Assembly: GCA_016202845.1 (NCBI GenBank) | Contig: JACQNW010000036.1 | Coordinates: forward strand, 1 to 6,013 | DNA from: Candidatus Aenigmatarchaeota archaeon | Lineage (GTDB): Archaea; Aenigmatarchaeota; Aenigmatarchaeia; GW2011-AR5 | Reading direction: 5' to 3' | DNA length: 6,013 nt | Notes under the pieces: model-generated | What the model saw: the letters and a program-made list of their open reading frames with translations, nothing else | Databases searched by the model: none | What the model was told of the DNA's origin: nothing | Shown: positions 1 to 3,914 of the stretch, piece by piece | How positions within the stretch are numbered: position 1 is the first letter of the stretch | Layout of the letters: every line of letters begins with the position of its first letter | Position numbers and translations under genes: made by a program

Positions 1-16
1 AAGTTCAATATTGCAC

Positions 17-31
17 GAAAGAAAAGGCTCA
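17..31 (-). terminator. T-rich terminator of pth2; first copy of a 15-base repeat
   Basis: The pth2 stop TGA is followed by GCCTTTTCTTTC on the minus strand, identical over 15 bases to the end of the thioredoxin-like gene (2632-2646). No flanking inverted repeat is visible here, unlike the second copy, so the T-tract alone would have to do the work. The window edge is 16 bases further on. Confidence 0.45.
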
Positions 32-370
32 TTTCAGCAGTTTCATGCTTCCTGTGACTCTATTGATCTTTTCTTCCTCATCAGGCCCTATCCCCAAAGC
101 TGTTATCGTGCCGGGTTCGAGCTCTGTCATTCCTGCATCTGCTATAAGAGCATGGGGCAGCTTCAGCTTCCTGCACTTTTCCTCTGCATCTTTTATCCCG
201 TCAAGTGACGACTTCACGATTATTTTCTTTTGCCCTTGCCTTTTCCATTCTTTTGCAATATGCAGGTTGGACTGGAAAAAAGCAGAAACAGCGGCATGTG
301 CCGCCTGTGCAGCAGCCTTGCCCTTGCTCATCCTTATCGAGCTGTTTATTATTATTGCCTGCTTGTACAT
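29..370 (-). CDS. pth2: Peptidyl-tRNA hydrolase, Pth2 family
   Basis: This cytosolic enzyme hydrolyses the ester bond of peptidyl-tRNAs that drop off ribosomes, so the tRNA can be reused. The 113-residue product has the full normal length of the archaeal/eukaryotic Pth2 family, which is unrelated to bacterial Pth. Visible family signatures are the N-terminal strand and loop MSKGKAAAQAAHAA (residues 14-27, with the conserved lysines), a GQKKIIVK strand (46-53), and the C-terminal block DAGMTELEPGTITALGIGP (78-96), which carries the conserved Asp and Thr residues around the active site, followed by KINRVTGSMKLL. The ATG at 370 is favoured because the family motif begins almost at once and a TATA-like box lies 27 bases upstream, which implies a leaderless mRNA. 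It diverges from truD. The stop TGA runs straight into a T-rich tract. I see no defects. Confidence 0.96.
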   Translation of the reverse strand: MYKQAIIINSSIRMSKGKAAAQAAHAAVSAFFQSNLHIAKEWKRQGQKKIIVKSSLDGIKDAEEKCRKLKLPHALIADAGMTELEPGTITALGIGPDEEEKINRVTGSMKLLK

Positions 371-392
371 TGATATTAGATTGTATCTGTCA

Positions 393-401
393 GTTTATAA
401 C
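393..401 (-). promoter_or_regulatory. Archaeal TATA box (box A) for pth2
   Basis: On the minus strand this reads GTTATAAAC. Its centre is about 27 bases ahead of the A of the pth2 ATG, the distance archaeal TBP/TFB promoters place between TATA box and transcription start. The transcript would then begin at or next to the start codon, which fits the missing Shine-Dalgarno site. Read on the plus strand the same element is TTTATAA, centred 44 bases ahead of truD, so it could also serve that gene with a leader of roughly 18 bases. Confidence 0.6.
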
Positions 402-410
402 CAACAATTC

Positions 411-419
411 CTTTTAGAG
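411..419 (+). promoter_or_regulatory. Candidate TATA-like element for truD
   Basis: CTTTTAGAG is centred about 26 bases ahead of the truD ATG, the spacing expected for a leaderless archaeal mRNA. It departs from the TTTAWATA consensus, so the call rests mainly on position. The alternative is the TTTATAA at 394-400. Confidence 0.35.
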
Positions 420-440
420 CTATAGCTTTCAACTAGTTTT

Positions 441-1373
441 ATGAACAAACTGTGCACAAACGGAAATATAGAATCTCCAGAGGACTTTGTGGTGGAAGAA
501 GTTATCAATCCAAAGTTCCTCAGAAAGCATGAAAGGGCATTTGGAAAGATAAAAAAAGTAGAAGGTCCTTACAGTTTATTCATGCTTAGAAAAAGAAACA
601 TGACAACAGAAGACGCTTTAAAAACTGTTTCTGAAAAGCTGGGTATCAATGTTTCTAGCATAGGCTACGCCGGATTGAAGGACAAATTTGCATTCACGTC
701 TCAGCACGTAACAATTAAGGATGAAGAAAATAAGCTTGGTGGTTTTTGTGAACAACGAACCGACGTGCCAAAGGTACGTCAATACACACTTAGCCTGGAA
801 AAAATAGGCAGGACTAACAGGCATATTTCTTTGGGCGATTTGTCATGCAACAAGTTTACAATAACACTCCATGATTGCAAGAATCTTGAAAAGATTGAAA
901 AAATACTGGATTTTGTAAAAAAGCCTGTTCCAAACTATTTTGGTCCGCAAAGATTTTCACACAATAATGTAGAGGTAGGCAGAAAGCTTTTGCAAAGAAA
1001 AATAGAAGCCAGAAAGTTAACAAAAGAAAAAGCCAAGTTTCTTGTAAACGCTTATCAGTCCTATGTTTTCAACATGGCATTAGGAAAGTCATTAAAAAAT
1101 ACCCCTAAAGCTCTTCCTCTTGTCGGGTGTGATTCCAAAAAGCTGCCTGCAATAGTCAGGAGGCTGTTGGAAAATGATAAGATCTCCCCTAAAGACTTTG
1201 CTTTTGGCGCATTTTCCTGCAGCGGCGGCTTGAGGGAGACGTTTATTAAAATACAGGATTTTAACTATTCTATTGAAGGCGATATTCTGTGCCTAGAATT
1301 CACCCTTCCAAAAGGCAGTTATGCAACAATAGTGTTCAACAAAATACAGAAAGGTAAGTGGATATGTCAATGA
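441..1373 (+). CDS. truD: tRNA pseudouridine(13) synthase TruD/Pus7 family, compact form
   Basis: TruD converts U13 of certain tRNAs to pseudouridine; it needs no cofactor. The 310-residue product carries the family landmarks in order: the N-terminal ESPEDFVVEE (11-20), the catalytic-loop block GYAGLKDKFAFTSQ (75-88) with presumed nucleophile Asp81, KIGRTNRHISLGDLSCNKFTI (approximately 121-141), NYFGPQRF (165-172), AYQSYVFN (204-211), and the C-terminal LEFTLPKGSYATIV (285-298) that closes the catalytic fold. E. coli TruD is about 349 residues and archaeal members are often longer. The shortfall here lies between NYFGPQRF and the C-terminal block, the TRUD insertion domain; the catalytic core looks complete. 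The ATG at 441 fits the TATA-like spacing and the usual N-terminus. The 3' end overlaps the glycosyltransferase start, so the two are probably co-transcribed. Confidence 0.93.
   Translation: MNKLCTNGNIESPEDFVVEEVINPKFLRKHERAFGKIKKVEGPYSLFMLRKRNMTTEDALKTVSEKLGINVSSIGYAGLKDKFAFTSQHVTIKDEENKLGGFCEQRTDVPKVRQYTLSLEKIGRTNRHISLGDLSCNKFTITLHDCKNLEKIEKILDFVKKPVPNYFGPQRFSHNNVEVGRKLLQRKIEARKLTKEKAKFLVNAYQSYVFNMALGKSLKNTPKALPLVGCDSKKLPAIVRRLLENDKISPKDFAFGAFSCSGGLRETFIKIQDFNYSIEGDILCLEFTLPKGSYATIVFNKIQKGKWICQ
1351..1370 (+). promoter_or_regulatory. Shine-Dalgarno-like site and competing starts of the glycosyltransferase gene
   Basis: Three in-frame starts lie inside the end of truD: GTG at 1358, ATG at 1364 and ATG at 1370, the last forming an ATGA overlap with the truD stop. 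The AGGT at 1352-1355, complementary to the 16S rRNA 3' end, lies 8 bases ahead of the ATG at 1364. It is too close to the GTG (2 bases) and far from the last ATG (14 bases). I therefore prefer 1364. The choice changes only the first two to four residues. Confidence 0.5.
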
Positions 1374-2569
1374 TAGAAACGGCAATTTTTTACACGGCAT
1401 TGTACGTAATGCTCTTTGCATCCGTGTTCTGGTTCACAGTCTTCTTTACTACAAAGAGCAAGGCAAAGAAGAGCTTTGTTAGGCCTTTGACTCTCATTGT
1501 CCCAACGTACAACAAGGCAGGGTTTATCCGGCAATGCATAGGGTCGTTGCTAAACCAAAAAATGGCCAACGGCGAATACTATCCCCTGAAAGTCATGGTT
1601 GTAGATGACGGGTCAACGGACAATACAGGACAGATTGTAAAGGACATTAAAGACAGCAGAATTGGATACATAAAGAAAAAGAATGGAGGTAAAGCTTCTG
1701 CAGTCAACCACGGCTTGAAATTTGTAAAAACAGAATATTTCGGGTTCATAGATTCTGACACATGCCTCTCTGAAAATGCCATTGAAAACATGATGAAGCA
1801 TTTTCCAGAGGCAGATTGTGTAACAGCAGCAATAAAACCCCTGAAGGCATACAATACAATTGAAAAACTTCAGAAAATAGAGTATGTAATTGCGTCTTTT
1901 ACGCGAAAGCTGATGGCAAATATAAATGCGCTTTATTATACGCCGGCATTTGCATTGTACAAGACAAATATAATTAGAAATTTAGGCGGATTTGACGAGA
2001 AAAACATTACAGAAGACCTTGAAATAGGCTTAAGGCTACAGAAATATGGGTACAAAATATCGAATTCTATAGACGATTTTGCTTATACAATAGTGCCTCA
2101 AAATTTCCGCGAACTGTTCAACCAAAGAATGCGATGGTACAGGGGTTATATTCACAACACCTGCGCCTACAAAGACATGTTTTTTTCCAGGAAATACAGC
2201 AGCCTGGGAATGTTTGTATTGCCCCTGCAGTATATTCTTCTTGCGCTTACCATACCGCTTCTAATACTGGCGGCTTATGATACAGGACTGTCATTGTTCA
2301 GGCAGGTTATGGACGTTTTCATAGTTGACTTTGATTTTGGATACATTGCAAGTACTTCAAAAGTGAGTTTTATAACAAGCACCACATTATTCTGGATATT
2401 GCTGTTGTCGGCCTTTTTCCTTATGATAAAATTCAGCCAGCAGCACGTTCATGAGAATATTTCAAAGGTGGATTACATAATTTACCTGCTCGTGTACCCA
2501 TTTATCAATATTCTGTTGTGGATAAGCGCGTTTGTTCTTGAAATAGTAGGCACAGAGCGCAAATGGTAG
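1364..2569 (+). CDS. Membrane glycosyltransferase family 2, processive polysaccharide-synthase type
   Basis: This inverting GT-A enzyme probably moves sugars from nucleotide-sugar donors onto a growing glycan or a lipid carrier at the cytoplasmic face of the membrane. Counting from the ATG at 1364 (401 residues), residues 5-30 form a membrane segment. The catalytic domain follows with LTLIVPTYNKAG (about 43-54), VVDDGSTD (79-86), the metal-binding DSD (130-132), NITEDLEIGLRL (214-225), which contains the catalytic-base region TED, and QRMRW (254-258). The Q-x-x-R-W motif marks the cellulose, hyaluronan, chitin and poly-GlcNAc synthase group. After it come three or four hydrophobic stretches (about 280-304, 338-355, 370-395), the usual C-terminal membrane domain that guides the polymer. 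Donor and product cannot be read from sequence. It overlaps truD by about 10 bases and so shares its transcript. A non-processive dolichol-linked or glycolipid transferase is the main alternative. Confidence 0.88.
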   Translation: MSMIETAIFYTALYVMLFASVFWFTVFFTTKSKAKKSFVRPLTLIVPTYNKAGFIRQCIGSLLNQKMANGEYYPLKVMVVDDGSTDNTGQIVKDIKDSRIGYIKKKNGGKASAVNHGLKFVKTEYFGFIDSDTCLSENAIENMMKHFPEADCVTAAIKPLKAYNTIEKLQKIEYVIASFTRKLMANINALYYTPAFALYKTNIIRNLGGFDEKNITEDLEIGLRLQKYGYKISNSIDDFAYTIVPQNFRELFNQRMRWYRGYIHNTCAYKDMFFSRKYSSLGMFVLPLQYILLALTIPLLILAAYDTGLSLFRQVMDVFIVDFDFGYIASTSKVSFITSTTLFWILLLSAFFLMIKFSQQHVHENISKVDYIIYLLVYPFINILLWISAFVLEIVGTERKW

Positions 2570-2581
2570 AGGATTTAGCGC

Positions 2582-2619
2582 CTGCAGCTTTAGCTGCAGA
2601 GACTTTCTTTTCCCGAGGG
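2582..2619 (+). terminator. Probable terminator of the truD-glycosyltransferase transcript
   Basis: CTGCAGCT and AGCTGCAG (2582-2589 and 2592-2599) form a perfect inverted repeat around TT. Realistically this is a 7-bp stem with a four-base TTTA loop. It is followed by the T-rich ACTTTCTTTTCCC (2602-2614). Archaeal RNA polymerase mainly needs the T-tract, so the hairpin may instead stabilise the 3' end. Confidence 0.5.
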
Positions 2620-2640
2620 TTTTCTTTCTTAGAAAGAAAA
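2620..2640. repeat. Perfect 10-bp inverted repeat in the convergent spacer
   Basis: TTTTCTTTCT (2620-2629) is followed by a single T and its exact reverse complement AGAAAGAAAA (2631-2640). Because it is symmetric, it gives a pyrimidine tract on either strand and could terminate both convergent transcripts. The right arm overlaps the 15-base motif also found downstream of pth2. Confidence 0.7.
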
Positions 2641-2646
2641 GGCTCA
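2632..2646 (-). terminator. T-rich terminator of the thioredoxin-like gene; second copy of a 15-base repeat
   Basis: On the minus strand the TGA stop runs directly into GCCTTTTCTTTC. The whole 15-base string, including the stop codon, is identical to that at the end of pth2 (17-31). A T-rich tract straight after a stop codon is typical of archaeal termination sites. Confidence 0.5.
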
Positions 2647-3288
2647 ATAGCAGTATTTTTCACCGTACATGCTGCATAGTATTTTCGTAACTGCTTCAAC
2701 GCTCTGGAAATTATCGTATTTTGTTTCATTGAGTATGATTGTAGGCGTATCAGTTACGTTGTACCTGTTTACCAGCAGCTTTATCAGCGGCTCATCCCAC
2801 TGCACATTGAAAGCAAAGACGCTTATTGTTTCATTTGACTTGTAAACGACATAGTCCAATGCCCGCCCCTGCTCCCTTGAAGCTTCTTCATTTGATGTAA
2901 AGAAAAATAATATTCTCGGGGAGCTTATCTTGCATTGTTTTTCCTGTACCTCTGTAAACAACCAGTATTTCATAAGGGATATGGCATACTGCTTTTGCAG
3001 CAGCTTTATCTTGTCTGCTGGCAGGCTTGTGGTGTCAAACTTCCTGCCCAGCTCCACCTTTGTTCTTATTATATCAGGAAGCCTGTATTCTATGTAAGAA
3101 CAAATAGATTCATTGTTCAGCTCTTTGGAAATAAGTATTTCTAAGTCAAGGCTTTGCATTTCCAGGAGGTCTTTCTGCAGTGTATTTTGCAAGTCATCCA
3201 GATTTGTATTGCTCAACTGCAGGCCAAGAAGTATGCCAATTATGAAAATTATCGTTGTAATAAAGCCGGCTATCAAATATCTGTTCAT
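2644..3288 (-). CDS. Membrane-anchored thioredoxin-like protein without a CxxC motif
   Basis: The 214-residue product begins with one membrane segment (about 4-25). A polar, probably helical region (27-115) follows and carries Cys63 and Cys119. The C-terminal part resembles a thioredoxin fold: a strand RILFFFTS (125-132), a helix from 134, a second strand ISVFAFNV (155-162), a helix, and then DTPTIILN (180-187), which matches the cis-proline strand of thioredoxins. Where a CxxC would sit, the sequence is EEAS (134-137), so dithiol redox activity at that site is unlikely. From memory, related DPANN proteins have a CxxC just ahead of the same EQG; this needs an alignment. The short N-terminus before the anchor suggests the domain faces outward. 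The start overlaps the lipoprotein stop as ATGA, with GGAG 8 bases upstream. The exact function is unknown; a scaffold or chaperone role is possible. Confidence 0.78.
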   Translation of the reverse strand: MNRYLIAGFITTIIFIIGILLGLQLSNTNLDDLQNTLQKDLLEMQSLDLEILISKELNNESICSYIEYRLPDIIRTKVELGRKFDTTSLPADKIKLLQKQYAISLMKYWLFTEVQEKQCKISSPRILFFFTSNEEASREQGRALDYVVYKSNETISVFAFNVQWDEPLIKLLVNRYNVTDTPTIILNETKYDNFQSVEAVTKILCSMYGEKYCY

Positions 3289-3878
3289 TTTTTCTGCTCC
3301 ACTTGCTCTTGTGTAACATCCAGAATTATAAGCGAAAGTTTGTCAGCAGCAAGCGTGAGATTCCTGTAGCTTGTTCCTTGAAGCACAATAGTATTGTTGA
3401 GTGCATTGACGCCTAAGGGCGTCTGTTCGCTTAATTTTACAGAAGTTTCTGTCGCACCTGTCTCCGGACCTTTTAGCACAAGCGTGGGAGTAGTAAGGTT
3501 TGGTTTGCCTATGATTTCATCTGTTGAATTATACCAATAGTCGCCTATGTAGTAATAATAATTGAAATCAAGGCTTCTTCCTGTGTTCTCAAGATAAGGC
3601 CTTAATTTATTTCCAATATTTGTCAGGGCTACTATGAAGTATGCATTGTCCCGGCTGCTTGAACCTTCATAGATTATGTTCATCGAACTGCTCTCTGTGA
3701 AAAGGCTCCTGATAGCTTTCTCATTGTCAGATGCAACCTTTATCGATTCCCTCACGTCATAAGTGAACAAATAGACTACATTGTGCCCGGGAATAACTAT
3801 CTCTTTAAGAGGCTGGTCCTGCACACATCCTGCAACAAGAGACAAAGTCAACATTAACAAAATTGGTGCATATTTCAT
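3285..3878 (-). CDS. Predicted lipoprotein of unknown function
   Basis: I do not recognise a named family. The 197-residue product starts with a signal peptide, MKYAPILLMLTLSLVAGC, ending in a classic lipobox (LVAG before Cys18). Cys18 is the only cysteine, so the mature protein is probably lipid-anchored on the outer face of the membrane. The rest looks like a small globular domain of alternating strands, with VVYLFTYDVRESIKV (34-48), NAYFIVALTNIG (78-89), an aromatic FNYYYYIGDYWYN (105-117), and LSLIILDV (181-188). Sequons (NST, NLT, NNT, NLT) also suggest an extracellular position. The tail is rich in Gln, Glu and Lys. Transcription probably starts at the ATG, because a TATA-like box is centred about 26 bases upstream. 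The thioredoxin-like gene follows with a 4-base overlap, so the two proteins probably act together or at the same place. Confidence 0.82.
   Translation of the reverse strand: MKYAPILLMLTLSLVAGCVQDQPLKEIVIPGHNVVYLFTYDVRESIKVASDNEKAIRSLFTESSSMNIIYEGSSSRDNAYFIVALTNIGNKLRPYLENTGRSLDFNYYYYIGDYWYNSTDEIIGKPNLTTPTLVLKGPETGATETSVKLSEQTPLGVNALNNTIVLQGTSYRNLTLAADKLSLIILDVTQEQVEQKK
3297..3300 (-). promoter_or_regulatory. Ribosome binding site of the thioredoxin-like gene
   Basis: GGAG on the minus strand lies 8 bases ahead of the ATG at 3288, inside the end of the lipoprotein gene. It supports this start and translation as an internal gene of a polycistronic mRNA. The leaderless genes in this window lack such a site. 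Confidence 0.55.
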
Positions 3879-3899
3879 CCTAAAAAATTAGCCATAAGT

Positions 3900-3907
3900 C
3901 TTAAAAA
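3900..3907 (-). promoter_or_regulatory. TATA-like box for the lipoprotein/thioredoxin-like operon
   Basis: TTTTTAAG on the minus strand is centred about 26 bases ahead of the lipoprotein ATG. That spacing places transcription initiation at the start codon. The spacer to the surface-protein gene is only 36 bases and has no Shine-Dalgarno site, so a leaderless start is the simplest reading. The same T-run lies within 10 bases of the upstream stop codon and could also act in termination. Confidence 0.5.
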
Positions 3908-3914
3908 GGGCTTC

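Larger units (their letters stand above)
371..440. promoter_or_regulatory. Divergent promoter region between pth2 and truD
   Basis: This 70-base AT-rich spacer must hold the promoters of both divergent genes. It contains a near-symmetric TATA-like element at 394-400 and a weaker T-rich element at 412-419. Neither gene has a recognisable Shine-Dalgarno sequence here. No obvious operator-like inverted repeat is visible apart from the TATA element. Confidence 0.6.
2570..2643. other. Convergent intergenic spacer
   Basis: This 74-base spacer separates the ends of the glycosyltransferase gene (plus) and the thioredoxin-like gene (minus). It holds two perfect inverted repeats, pyrimidine-rich tracts on the plus strand between them, and a CCCGAGGG core at 2612-2619. 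It has no coding potential. The arrangement suits a bidirectional terminator. Confidence 0.65.

Noticed and set aside
45..425. Plus-strand open frame of 126 codons opposite pth2
   Set aside because: The minus frame is an unmistakable full-length Pth2. The plus product is a low-complexity Ser/Ala/Phe-rich shadow.
1358..1360. GTG as the glycosyltransferase start
   Set aside because: The AGGT Shine-Dalgarno-like site is only 2 bases ahead of it but 8 bases ahead of the ATG at 1364. The GTG cannot be excluded.
2505..2729. Small minus-strand frames running through the convergent spacer
   Set aside because: They overlap the glycosyltransferase and thioredoxin-like genes in other frames and translate palindromic spacer DNA. 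There is no ribosome site or family signal.
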